This document shows positions 1 through 8,420 of a stretch of DNA of 64,000 bases, piece by piece. The notes beneath the pieces are model-generated. The model did not search any database and had not been told where the DNA came from. It saw only the letters and a program-made list of their open reading frames with translations. How positions within the stretch are numbered: position 1 is the stretch's first letter; the number at the start of each line of letters is the position of its first letter. Made by a program: the position numbers and the translations under genes. Origin of the DNA: Paraburkholderia monticola (GTDB taxonomy: Bacteria > Pseudomonadota > Gammaproteobacteria > Burkholderiales > Burkholderiaceae); NCBI RefSeq assembly GCF_001580545.1, contig NZ_LRBG01000022.1:248001-312000 (forward strand), in the 5' to 3' direction.

Positions 1-2
1 AA

Positions 3-77
3 GGTTCCAGAACTGGGGCATTGACCCGTTCCAATTGCACTGACCCGCTGTCTACTCTGGTGAACGAACACAGGTGA
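3..77 (+). CDS. 3' end of an upstream gene (hflX expected), partial
   Basis: One reading frame stays open from the window edge for 24 codons and ends with TGA at 75-77. That stop overlaps the GTG start of hflK in a GTGA junction, the usual sign of translational coupling in an operon. In beta-proteobacteria the gene before hflK is normally hflX, a ribosome-associated GTPase, so the fragment would be its C-terminal tail. The 24 residues carry no recognisable motif, so the assignment rests only on position and overlap. The other two forward frames stop at 22-24 and 41-43. Confidence 0.4.
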   Translation, partial: GSRTGALTRSNCTDPLSTLVNEHR

Positions 78-1495
78 ACGATTACAACGAGCGGAGTATC
101 TGGCTGCGCATGCGCGCCTCGCTTTCACTGAACGATCCGCGCTGGGGCCGGGGCGACGGCAACGGCGACCGGCAACGGCCGAACGATCCGAAGCGTCCGG
201 CGCGCGACGGTGAAGGTCCGCCCGATCTCGACGAAATGTGGCGCGATTTCAATCGTCGCCTCTCGAGGATTTTCGGGCGCAAGGGCGGCGGTGTCGGCGG
301 CGGCCGTCCGGACAACGGACGCGGTGCGCGTATCGGCGTGGGCATCGTGATCGGCGTGCTGATCGCCATCTACCTCGGTAGCGGCGTGTTCGTCGTGCAA
401 GAAGGCCAGGCGGCCGTCGTGCTGCAGTTCGGCAAGTATCGGTACACCGCGGCGCAGGGCGTGCACTGGCGCCTGCCGTATCCGTTCGAGTCCCACGAGT
501 TCGTCAACGTCGGACAGATCCGTCAGGTCGAGATCGGCCGCAGTAATGTGGTGCGTCTCGCCAACGTGAAGGACGCGGCGATGCTCACGCGCGACGGCGA
601 CATCGTCGACGTGCGCTTTGCGGTGCAGTACCAGGTGCGCAAACCCAACGACTTTCTGTTCCGCAGCGTCGATCCCGATCAGGGCGTGATGCATGCCGCG
701 CAGGCGGCCGTGCGCGGTATCGTCGGCGCGCAGAGCACCAGCGATATTCTCGGTCAGGATCACGAAACGTTGCGTCAGCAGCTGATCGCGGCGATCCAGC
801 AATCGCTCGATCAGTACCAGTCCGGACTGGGGGTCACGGGCGTGACGATCCAGAGCGTGCAGGTGCCCGAGCAGGTGCAACCCGCGTTCGACGACGCCGC
901 GAAGGTGCACGACGAAAACGAACGCGCGAAGCGCGAGGCCCAGGCTTATGCGGCCGACCTCCTGCCACGTGCGCAGGCCGACGTCGCGCGTCAGATCCAG
1001 GAAGCCAAAACTTACAGCGAAACCACGGTCGCGCAGGCGCAGGCAGAGGCCGAGCGCTTCAAGCAGGTCTACACGCAATACGCGAAGGCGCCGGCGCTCG
1101 TGCGCTTCCGCCTGTACATGGAAACCATGCAGCAGATCTACGCGAACGCGACCAAGGTGTTCGTCGACGCGAAGAACGGCAACAACGTGCTGTATCTGCC
1201 GCTCGACAGGCTCGTCGAACAGAACCGCGAGCGCCAGGCCGCGGCGGCGGCCGCCGCCGCATCGGGCCCCGCCGCTGCGGGTCCCGCTGTAGCGGGCGCG
1301 CCGCAAGTGGCGAGCGCGGCCGCGCCGTCGGCCGCCTCGGCGCCTGACACTGGCGCGGCGGCAGGCTCCGCCGCCGACGTCGCGTCGGGTCCCGCCGCTG
1401 CTTCCGCACCGGCGCCGGCGAGCCGGCCGAGCGCCGCGTCGCTGCGCTCGCGCGAAGCGTTCCGCAATCGCATGCGCGAAGACGACGTTCAATAA
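74..1495 (+). CDS. hflK: HflK, FtsH protease modulator (SPFH/band 7 protein)
   Basis: HflK forms, with HflC, a periplasm-facing membrane cage around the AAA protease FtsH and limits its access to membrane substrates. The protein has a Gly/Arg/Pro-rich cytoplasmic N-terminus (about 1-85), one membrane segment (about 86-108) and then a band 7 domain beginning with the family's VQEGQAAVV stretch. A charged coiled-coil region follows at about 270-340. The last 90 residues are a low-complexity Ala/Ser/Pro tail, longer than in enterobacterial HflK. The start is GTG at 74, overlapping the preceding stop; an in-frame ATG at 110 is an alternative. hflC follows after 15 bp. Confidence 0.95.
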   Translation: MNDYNERSIWLRMRASLSLNDPRWGRGDGNGDRQRPNDPKRPARDGEGPPDLDEMWRDFNRRLSRIFGRKGGGVGGGRPDNGRGARIGVGIVIGVLIAIYLGSGVFVVQEGQAAVVLQFGKYRYTAAQGVHWRLPYPFESHEFVNVGQIRQVEIGRSNVVRLANVKDAAMLTRDGDIVDVRFAVQYQVRKPNDFLFRSVDPDQGVMHAAQAAVRGIVGAQSTSDILGQDHETLRQQLIAAIQQSLDQYQSGLGVTGVTIQSVQVPEQVQPAFDDAAKVHDENERAKREAQAYAADLLPRAQADVARQIQEAKTYSETTVAQAQAEAERFKQVYTQYAKAPALVRFRLYMETMQQIYANATKVFVDAKNGNNVLYLPLDRLVEQNRERQAAAAAAAASGPAAAGPAVAGAPQVASAAAPSAASAPDTGAAAGSAADVASGPAAASAPAPASRPSAASLRSREAFRNRMREDDVQ

Positions 1496-1510
1496 GGGGC
1501 GCACAAGAAT

Positions 1511-2416
1511 ATGAACCGAATCATTGCGCTTATCGTTGCCGTCGTTATCGTGCTGTTCGCGGCATCGTCGATGGTGTTCGTCGTCGATCAACGACATATG
1601 GCCGTGCTGTCCGCGCGCGGCGACGCCACGCCCACACTGCTCGGCCCCGGCCTGCACGTGAAGCTGCCGCCGCCGCTGCAAACGGTCACGCTCGTCGACA
1701 ATCGCATCCAGTCGCTCGACGCACCCGACGAAGATCACTACGTCACGTCCGACAAAACCGATCTGCTGGTCAACCCGGTCATCAAGTTCCGCGTAACCGA
1801 TCCGCTGAAGCTGGTCGCCGAGACGAAGGGTGATCTGCAGAGTCTGCCGGACCGGCTCGCGCTGCTGTCGCGCGGTGCGCTCGGCGATGTGTTCGGCAAG
1901 TTCACGCTGTCCGACGCACTTGCCAAACAGCAGACCGTCGCCGAAGAGGCACGCGGCGCGATGGACAAGGGCGCGGCCTCGCTCGGCGTGTCGGTCGTGG
2001 ATGTGCAGCTCACGCGCGTCGATTTCCCGGCCGCGGTGGCCGACTCGGTATTCAAGCGCATGATCGCGGCGCGCGAGCAGGTCGCGGCCGACGAGCGCGC
2101 GAAGGGCGCCGCCGAAGCCAACCAGATCCGTTCGGACGCGCTCGCGAAGCAGCAGGCGGTGCTCGCCGACGGGCTCGCGCAAGCGCAAGGCATTCGCGGC
2201 GAAGGCGATGCGAAGGCCGCGGAGATCGCCGCCGAAGCGTTCGGCAAGGACCCGCAGTTCTACCAGTTCTATCAAAGCATGCAGGCGTACCGGAAGACCT
2301 TCAAGCCGGGCGATCTGATCGTGGTCGACTCCAGCAGCGAGTTCTTCCGCTTCATGCGTAGCCCGACCGGCGGCGTCGCCCCGGACGCTCCCGCGCCTGC
2401 TGCGCGCAAACGCTGA
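1511..2416 (+). CDS. hflC: HflC, FtsH protease modulator (SPFH/band 7 protein)
   Basis: Partner of HflK in the HflKC complex that surrounds FtsH in the inner membrane. At 301 residues it has the family's usual length. An N-terminal membrane anchor (about 4-24, with an IALIVAVVIVLFAASSMVFV core) is followed by the band 7 domain, starting at VVDQRHMAVLSARG, and a charged helical region rich in Ala, Glu and Lys (about 175-250). It lies 15 bp after hflK and is presumably cotranscribed with it. The short C-terminal tail is Pro/Ala-rich. Confidence 0.95.
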   Translation: MNRIIALIVAVVIVLFAASSMVFVVDQRHMAVLSARGDATPTLLGPGLHVKLPPPLQTVTLVDNRIQSLDAPDEDHYVTSDKTDLLVNPVIKFRVTDPLKLVAETKGDLQSLPDRLALLSRGALGDVFGKFTLSDALAKQQTVAEEARGAMDKGAASLGVSVVDVQLTRVDFPAAVADSVFKRMIAAREQVAADERAKGAAEANQIRSDALAKQQAVLADGLAQAQGIRGEGDAKAAEIAAEAFGKDPQFYQFYQSMQAYRKTFKPGDLIVVDSSSEFFRFMRSPTGGVAPDAPAPAARKR

Positions 2417-2459
2417 TTACCGAAGGCCGCGGCATCCGCATCGCGGCCGCTTCACTCGC

Positions 2460-2651
2460 ATGGACATAGCTGGTTCGTTATTGCTCGCGATCGCGTTGAT
2501 GCTGATTATCGAGGGGATGTTCCCCTTCGTTTTTCCGAGCGCGTGGCGCGACACGTTCCGTAAAATAGCGGAACGGCCGACGCATCATATTCGCGTCGGC
2601 GGGCTCATCGTGATGCTGCTCGGGCTGATACTGCTGTTCATCGCGACCTGA
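2460..2651 (+). CDS. Small inner-membrane protein, DUF2065 (YjeT-like)
   Basis: This 63-residue protein has two hydrophobic helices (about 3-24 and 45-61) joined by a short basic loop containing RKIAERP and a conserved-looking PSAWRD element. It fits the DUF2065/YjeT family, small membrane proteins of unknown function. Position right after hflC and before hisZ-purA is the same as in enterobacteria (hflK-hflC-yjeT-purA), which supports the assignment. A functional link with the HflKC-FtsH complex is only an inference from this conserved position. Confidence 0.85.
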   Translation: MDIAGSLLLAIALMLIIEGMFPFVFPSAWRDTFRKIAERPTHHIRVGGLIVMLLGLILLFIAT

Positions 2652-2877
2652 AACCGGCTTGCTTGTCTGACAAGCACCGCGAGTTGCCGCAGGCCGCCGC
2701 GTGTTTCGCCTGTTCGAGCAACGTGCCGGCTGTCCGGCCAGCTCGCCGCGCGTCGCGCGTGAGCCGAGAATGCCGCACGAGCGTCTGCACCAGCCGCCAG
2801 AATCAAGCCGCTGCACGCCATTACTCTCATTCATCGGCGCTTCAAGACGCCGTGTTCAACGCCGTAGGACTGTATCG

Positions 2878-4029
2878 ATGTCGACCTGGTTGCTTCCCGA
2901 GAATATTGCCGACGTGCTGCCGTCGGAGGCCCGCAAGATCGAAGAATTGCGGCGTCATTTGCTGGACCGTTTCCGCTCGTACGGCTACGAGATGGTGATG
3001 CCGCCGCTGCTCGAGTACCTCGAGTCGCTGCTGACCGGCGGCGGTCACGATCTGAACCTGCGCACCTTCAAGCTCGTCGATCAGCTGTCGGGCCGCACGC
3101 TTGGTCTGCGCGCCGACATCACGCCGCAGGTCGCGCGCATCGACGCGCATCTGCTGAACCGCCAGGGCGTCACGCGTCTTTGCTACGCGGGCAACGTCGC
3201 GCACACGCGGCCGCGCGGCCTGCATGCGACGCGCGAGCAGATCCAGATCGGCGCCGAAATCTACGGCCACGCGGGCCTCGAGGCGGACCTCGAAATCCAG
3301 CAACTGATGCTCGACGCGCTGCATCTGGCCGGCCTCGCGAAGGTGCGTCTCGACCTGTGCCACGCGGGCGTGCTGGCGGCGTTGATCGAAGCCGAGCCGG
3401 CCGCCGAGGAACTCGGCCAGGCCCTCTACGACGCGCTGGCCGGCAAGGACGTGCCGCGCCTCGTCGAGATGACCGCGCAATTTTCGCCGGTGATTCGCGA
3501 TGCGCTGCGCGCGCTGCCGACGCTGTACGGCGACGCGTCGGTGCTCGAAGAGGCGCGCGCCCGTCTGCCGAATTCGCCGGCGATCGCCCGTGCGCTCGAC
3601 GACCTGGCGTTTCTCGCGAGCCAGGTCGACGGGGCCGAAGTGATGATCGACCTCGCCGATCTGCGCGGCTACGCGTACCACAGCGGCGTGATGTTCTCCG
3701 CGTACGTGGACGGCGTGCCGAACGCGGTGGCGCGTGGCGGCCGTTACGACCACGTCGGCCAGGCCTATGGGCGCGCGCGCGCGGCGACCGGATTTTCGCT
3801 CGATCTGCGCGAAGTCGCGCGCATCTCGCCGGTCGAAGCCCGCAGCAGCGCGATCCTCGCGCCGTGGCGGCACGACGAGGCATTGCGCGTCGCGGTCGCG
3901 GCCTTGCGCGACGGCGGTGAAGTCGTGATCCAGGCGCTGCCTGGCCACAAGCACGATCTCGATGAATTCGCGTTCGACCGTGTGCTGGTCGAGCGCAATG
4001 GCGCATGGGTGGTCGAACCGCGCGCCTGA
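2878..4029 (+). CDS. hisZ: HisZ, ATP phosphoribosyltransferase regulatory subunit
   Basis: HisZ is a catalytically dead class II histidyl-tRNA synthetase paralogue that joins short-form HisG to make the ATP phosphoribosyltransferase starting histidine synthesis. The 383-residue product opens with a typical HisZ N-terminus (WLLPENIADVLPSEA), and class II synthetase-like segments follow, including GRTLGLRADITPQVAR and ARGGRYDHVG near the C-terminus. The reading frame is open back to 2701, but the ATG at 2878 matches the family start. HisZ implies that the genome carries the short HisG elsewhere. purA follows, as is usual in beta-proteobacteria. Confidence 0.93.
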   Translation: MSTWLLPENIADVLPSEARKIEELRRHLLDRFRSYGYEMVMPPLLEYLESLLTGGGHDLNLRTFKLVDQLSGRTLGLRADITPQVARIDAHLLNRQGVTRLCYAGNVAHTRPRGLHATREQIQIGAEIYGHAGLEADLEIQQLMLDALHLAGLAKVRLDLCHAGVLAALIEAEPAAEELGQALYDALAGKDVPRLVEMTAQFSPVIRDALRALPTLYGDASVLEEARARLPNSPAIARALDDLAFLASQVDGAEVMIDLADLRGYAYHSGVMFSAYVDGVPNAVARGGRYDHVGQAYGRARAATGFSLDLREVARISPVEARSSAILAPWRHDEALRVAVAALRDGGEVVIQALPGHKHDLDEFAFDRVLVERNGAWVVEPRA

Positions 4030-4193
4030 GCCGCGCGTTCCGATCAGCGCTGCCGGGGCGCCTCCCCGGTGCTCGCCACAAGGCGGCGCAATCACCGCCC
4101 GAACCGGGCGCGGTGCCATGGAAACACGCGGCCGCGCATCTTTCGCAATACTCAACATAACGTGCATACCGTTGAGCGGAAACGGAAAAATTC

Positions 4194-4221
4194 CGGAAGC
4201 TTCCGCGAACATAGGTAAAAT
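4194..4221 (+). promoter_or_regulatory. Candidate purA promoter with a 12-bp palindrome
   Basis: A TAAAAT -10-like box at 4216-4221 lies 27 bp before the purA start. No good -35 is present. The place where it would lie is occupied by the perfect palindrome CGGAAGCTTCCG (4194-4205), which could be an operator or chance. Weak evidence. Confidence 0.3.
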
Positions 4222-4248
4222 ACGTTTTTAACCAGCTTACGAAACAAC

Positions 4249-5595
4249 ATGTCTGCCAGCGCAGTGAATGTGAACCCCGGGCGCAACGTCGTCGTCGTGG
4301 GTACCCAATGGGGTGATGAGGGCAAGGGCAAGATCGTCGACTGGCTGACGGACCACGCTCAAGGCGTCGTTCGCTTCCAGGGCGGTCACAATGCCGGTCA
4401 CACGCTTATCATCGGCGGCAAGAAAACCATCTTGCGTCTGATTCCGTCGGGCATCATGCATCCCGGCGTCGCGTGCTATATCGGCAATGGCGTCGTGTTG
4501 TCGCCGGAAGCGTTGTTCAAGGAAATCGGCGAACTCGAGGCCGCTGGCGTCGACGTTCAGAAACGCCTGTTCATTTCCGAAGCCACCACGCTGATCCTGC
4601 CGTATCACATCGCGATCGACCAGGGCCGCGAAGCGCGCCGTGGCGCGGGCAAGATCGGCACGACCGGCCGCGGCATCGGCCCGGCCTACGAAGACAAAGT
4701 CGCGCGCCGTGGCCTGCGCGTGCAGGACCTGTTCGACGCACCTGCCTTCGCCGAGCGCCTGCGTGAAAACCTCGACTATCACAACTTCGTGCTCACGCAG
4801 TATCTGGGCGCCGCCGCGGTCGATTTCCAGCAGACGCTCGACACGATGCTGAGCTACGCCGACCGTCTGAAGCCGATGGTCACCGACGTGTCGCGCCGCC
4901 TGTACGACGTCAACGCGAACGGCGGCAATCTGCTGTTCGAAGGCGCGCAGGGCACGCTGCTCGACATCGACCACGGTACCTATCCGTTCGTCACGTCGAG
5001 CAACTGCGTCGCGGGTGCCGCGACGGCAGGCGCGGGCGTCGGTCCGCAAAAGCTCAACTACATCCTCGGTATCACGAAGGCGTACTGCACGCGCGTCGGT
5101 TCGGGCCCGTTCCCGAGCGAGCTGTACGATGCGGACAACGCCTCGCGCCAGGATCCGATCGGCCTCGAACTCGCCACCGTCGGTAAGGAATTCGGCTCGG
5201 TTACCGGCCGTCCGCGCCGCACCGGCTGGCTCGACGTCGCCGCGCTGCGCCGCTCGATCCAGATCAACGGTGTGACGGGTCTGTGCATCACGAAGCTCGA
5301 CGTGCTCGATGGTCTCGACGAAGTGAAGCTGTGCGTCGGCTACACGGTCGACGGCCAGAACGTCGATCTGCTGCCGCGCGGCGCGACCGAAGTGGCGCGC
5401 TGCGTACCGGTCTACGAAACCTTCGCGGGCTGGAAGGAAAGCACGGTCGGCATCAAGGAGTGGGACAAGCTGCCCGCCAATGCGCGTGCGTATCTCACGC
5501 GTGTGGAGGACACCGCGGGTATTCCGATCGACATGGTGTCCACCGGTCCGGATCGCGACGAAACGATTCTTCGGCGTCATCCGTTCAAGGTTTAA
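4249..5595 (+). CDS. purA: Adenylosuccinate synthetase
   Basis: PurA joins IMP and aspartate using GTP to make adenylosuccinate, the first committed step from IMP to AMP, in the cytoplasm. Clear family motifs are the GTP/IMP loop GTQWGDEGKGK (residues 19-28), the GTTGRGIGPAYEDK segment and TGRPRRTGWLD near residue 325. The length of 448 residues is slightly over the usual 430 because of a short N-terminal extension. It ends three bases before the next ORF opens, so the downstream phosphoribosyltransferase is probably cotranscribed. Confidence 0.97.
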   Translation: MSASAVNVNPGRNVVVVGTQWGDEGKGKIVDWLTDHAQGVVRFQGGHNAGHTLIIGGKKTILRLIPSGIMHPGVACYIGNGVVLSPEALFKEIGELEAAGVDVQKRLFISEATTLILPYHIAIDQGREARRGAGKIGTTGRGIGPAYEDKVARRGLRVQDLFDAPAFAERLRENLDYHNFVLTQYLGAAAVDFQQTLDTMLSYADRLKPMVTDVSRRLYDVNANGGNLLFEGAQGTLLDIDHGTYPFVTSSNCVAGAATAGAGVGPQKLNYILGITKAYCTRVGSGPFPSELYDADNASRQDPIGLELATVGKEFGSVTGRPRRTGWLDVAALRRSIQINGVTGLCITKLDVLDGLDEVKLCVGYTVDGQNVDLLPRGATEVARCVPVYETFAGWKESTVGIKEWDKLPANARAYLTRVEDTAGIPIDMVSTGPDRDETILRRHPFKV

Positions 5596-5613
5596 GCAAT
5601 GCAAGGTGTACCG

Positions 5614-6186
5614 ATGATCGCGATGAAAGATCCGCGCAACGACGACAAGAACCTGTGGGTCGGCTGGGACGAATATCACCGGCTGATCGAGTTGCTGGCG
5701 CTCGGCGTGCACGAATCGGGCTGGAAGTTCGACCAGATCCTGTGCCTCGCGCGCGGCGGTTTGCGCGTCGGCGACCAGCTCTCACGCATCTATGATCTGC
5801 CGCTGGCGATTCTGGCAACGAGCTCGTATCGCGAGGCGGCCGGCACGGAACAGGGCGAGCTCGACATTGCGCAATACATCACGATGACGCGCGGCGAATT
5901 GCACGGCAACGTGCTGCTCGTCGACGACCTCGTCGATTCGGGCGTCACGCTCGCGCGCGTGCAGCAGCATCTGAAGGAACGCTATCCGGCGATCACGGCG
6001 GTGCGCTCGGCCGTGCTGTGGTACAAGGGCTGCTCGAAGGTGAAGCCCGATTACCACGTGCAGTATCTGCCGACCAACCCGTGGATTCATCAGCCGTTCG
6101 AGGAGTGGGACACGGTGCGTCCCCATAACCTCGGGGCGTGGATCAAGCGCGGCATCGCGCAGGCCGAACAGTCGTCGGGTCATTGA
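5614..6186 (+). CDS. Purine-type phosphoribosyltransferase
   Basis: A type I phosphoribosyltransferase of 190 residues, likely acting in purine base salvage given its position right after purA. The PRPP-binding loop VLLVDDLVDSGVT is at residues 100-112, and CLARGGLRVGDQLSRIYDLP (about 44-63) is the typical upstream strand and loop. It resembles bacterial xanthine/hypoxanthine phosphoribosyltransferase-like proteins, but the base specificity cannot be read from sequence. I chose ATG 5614 because an AAGGTG Shine-Dalgarno (5603-5608) precedes it at proper spacing. The ATG at 5599, four bases after the purA stop, has no such site. Confidence 0.85.
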   Translation: MIAMKDPRNDDKNLWVGWDEYHRLIELLALGVHESGWKFDQILCLARGGLRVGDQLSRIYDLPLAILATSSYREAAGTEQGELDIAQYITMTRGELHGNVLLVDDLVDSGVTLARVQQHLKERYPAITAVRSAVLWYKGCSKVKPDYHVQYLPTNPWIHQPFEEWDTVRPHNLGAWIKRGIAQAEQSSGH

Positions 6187-6249
6187 CGCGAAGCCGCGCG
6201 CGCGTCATGCCAGGTTGCATCGCATGTCGCGCGTCATCGCGGTGTCATA

Positions 6250-6280
6250 AAACGGAGCCCAGTCGGGCTCCGTTTTTTTA
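6250..6280 (+). terminator. Rho-independent terminator after purA-PRT
   Basis: The inverted repeat CGGAGCCC (6253-6260) / GGGCTCCG (6265-6272) has a 4-base loop and is followed by a run of T. It ends the hflK-to-phosphoribosyltransferase transcription direction. Confidence 0.9.
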
Positions 6281-6450
6281 TGCGCGCCGCGCATCGCCGG
6301 GATGCCCGCATCGCGGCAGACGCGTCCATATCGCAGTGCTACACTGCGCGGACATCCACGTGGCGTATCCACAACAAGCCGGGCAGTGCCGGATGTGCAG
6401 TTTAGAATAGCGGTCGTTTTTTCCGCCCGGGAACGGATCTCCTCGCGTTC

Positions 6451-8337
6451 ATGACAGATAACAATCACGTACACAAACAGCCGCTGCCGTCCCTTGCGAT
6501 TGCCGCGATCGGAGTCGTGTTCGGCGACATCGGCACGAGCCCCTTGTACTCGCTGAAGGAAGCCTTCAGCCCGTCGCACGGCATCCCGCTGACCGATCAG
6601 TCGATCCTTGGCGTGATCTCGCTGCTGTTCTGGGCGATCGTGATCGTGGTCGGCATCAAGTACGTGATGTTCGTGATGCGTGCCGACAACAACGGCGAGG
6701 GCGGTGTCCTCGCGCTGATGGCGCTGGCGATGCGCTCGGTCGATCAGAAATCGAAAGCGGCCGGCCTTCTGATGATGCTCGGCATCTTCGGCGCCTGCAT
6801 GTTTTACGGCGACGCGGTGATCACGCCGGCGATCTCGGTGATCTCGGCGGTCGAAGGCCTCGAGATCGCCGCGCCGCATCTGTCGCATCTGGTGATTCCG
6901 CTGACCATCGTGATCCTGATCGTGCTGTTCTGGATCCAGCGGCATGGCACGGCCACCGTCGGCCGTCTGTTCGGGCCGATCATGGTGCTGTGGTTCCTCG
7001 TGCTTGCCGTGCTTGGCCTGTGGCACATCATGCAGTCGCCGAACGTGATCAGCGCTCTCAATCCGTACTACGCCTACACGTTCATGGCCGCGCACGTACT
7101 GCAGGCCTACGTGGTGCTCGGCTCGGTCGTGCTGGTGCTGACCGGCGCCGAAGCGCTGTACGCGGACATGGGCCACTTCGGCGCGAAGCCGATCCGCATG
7201 GCGTGGTACGTGCTCGTGATGCCGTCGCTGGTGCTGAACTACTTCGGCCAGGGCGCGCTGCTGATGCACGACCCGAAGGCGATCGAAAACCCGTTCTTTC
7301 TGCTCGCGCCTGATTGGGCGCTGCTGCCGCTCGTCGTGCTGTCGACGGTGGCGACGGTGATCGCGTCGCAGGCGGTGATTTCGGGCGCGTATTCGCTGAC
7401 GAGTCAGGCGATCCAGCTCGGCTACGTGCCGCGCATGAAGGTCCTGCACACGTCCGAACTCGCGATCGGGCAGATCTATGTGCCGGTCGTGAACTGGATG
7501 CTGCTGTTCATCATTCTGTGCATCGTGATCGCCTTCAAGAGCTCCGACAATCTGGCGGCCGCGTACGGTATCGCGGTCACCGCAACGATGGTGATCACGA
7601 CGATCCTCGCCTGTGTCGTGATGGTGAAGGTGTGGAAGTGGAACAAGCTGCTCGTCGGTCTGATCATCGGCGTGTTCATGATGGTCGACGTCGGCTTTTT
7701 CGGCGCGAACCTGCTGAAGGTCGAAGAGGGCGGCTGGTTGCCGCTGTGCATCGGCGGACTGCTGTTCTTCCTGCTGATGACGTGGTTCAAGGGCAGGATG
7801 ATCGTGAAGGAACGCACGGCCGCCGACGGTATTCCGCTGATGCCGTTCCTGCAAGGCCTGCTCGCGCATCCGCCGCATCGCGTGTCGGGCACGGCGATCT
7901 ATCTGACCGGCAGCGACTCGCTGGTGCCGGTGAGCCTGCTGCACAATCTGAAGCACAACAAGGTGCTGCACGAGCGCACGATCTTCCTGACCTTCATCAC
8001 GCGTGACATTCCGTACGTGAACGACGCCGACCGCGTGACGGTAAAGGACATGAACGGCGGCCTGTACCTGGTGAAGGCAGCCTATGGCTTCAACGAAACG
8101 CCCGACGTGAAAGCGGTGCTGCTCGAAGTCGGCCGCACGCACGACATGACCTTCGAATTGATGGACACGTCATTCTTCCTCGCGCGCGAAACGGTGGTGC
8201 CTACGCAATTGCCGGGCATGTCGGTGTGGCGCGAGCGTGTGTTCGCGTGGATGCATCAGAACGCCGCGAAGCCGACCGACTTCTTCAGCATCCCGGCCAA
8301 CCGGGTCGTGGAACTGGGCACGAAGATCGAGATCTGA
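6451..8337 (+). CDS. kup: Kup-family low-affinity potassium transporter
   Basis: KUP/HAK/KT family potassium:proton symporter of the inner membrane, 628 residues, the usual length for bacterial Kup. The N-terminus carries the family signature AIGVVFGDIGTSPLYSLKE. About twelve hydrophobic segments follow, with the conserved TGAEALYADMGHFG stretch near residue 235. A soluble C-terminal domain of about 170 residues contains HVSGTAIYLTG-like family sequence (here HRVSGTAIYLTG). It stands alone between two terminators, so it is probably monocistronic. Confidence 0.95.
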   Translation: MTDNNHVHKQPLPSLAIAAIGVVFGDIGTSPLYSLKEAFSPSHGIPLTDQSILGVISLLFWAIVIVVGIKYVMFVMRADNNGEGGVLALMALAMRSVDQKSKAAGLLMMLGIFGACMFYGDAVITPAISVISAVEGLEIAAPHLSHLVIPLTIVILIVLFWIQRHGTATVGRLFGPIMVLWFLVLAVLGLWHIMQSPNVISALNPYYAYTFMAAHVLQAYVVLGSVVLVLTGAEALYADMGHFGAKPIRMAWYVLVMPSLVLNYFGQGALLMHDPKAIENPFFLLAPDWALLPLVVLSTVATVIASQAVISGAYSLTSQAIQLGYVPRMKVLHTSELAIGQIYVPVVNWMLLFIILCIVIAFKSSDNLAAAYGIAVTATMVITTILACVVMVKVWKWNKLLVGLIIGVFMMVDVGFFGANLLKVEEGGWLPLCIGGLLFFLLMTWFKGRMIVKERTAADGIPLMPFLQGLLAHPPHRVSGTAIYLTGSDSLVPVSLLHNLKHNKVLHERTIFLTFITRDIPYVNDADRVTVKDMNGGLYLVKAAYGFNETPDVKAVLLEVGRTHDMTFELMDTSFFLARETVVPTQLPGMSVWRERVFAWMHQNAAKPTDFFSIPANRVVELGTKIEI

Positions 8338-8366
8338 TCGCCCCTGTGTGACGTTCGAAGGCGCAA

Positions 8367-8400
8367 ACAAAAAGCCCACGCAATGCGTGGGCTTTTTGTT
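8367..8400. terminator. Bidirectional terminator between kup and tex
   Basis: AAAGCCCACGCA / TGCGTGGGCTTT (about 8371-8395) forms a strong stem with A/T tracts on both sides, between two convergent genes. It can serve kup on the + strand and tex on the - strand. Confidence 0.9.
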
Positions 8401-8420
8401 GATACGCGTGCGTCAGTCGC

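Noticed and set aside
1..60. Two TGACCCG words (22-28 and 41-47) with the look of an insertion-sequence terminus at the left window edge.
   Set aside because: One frame is open across the whole stretch and ends in a GTGA overlap with hflK, which fits an operon gene better. There is no transposase or target-site repeat in view.
2701..2877. Upstream extension of the hisZ frame by 59 codons.
   Set aside because: The extension is Cys/Arg/Ser-rich without similarity to HisZ. The family N-terminus starts at 2878.
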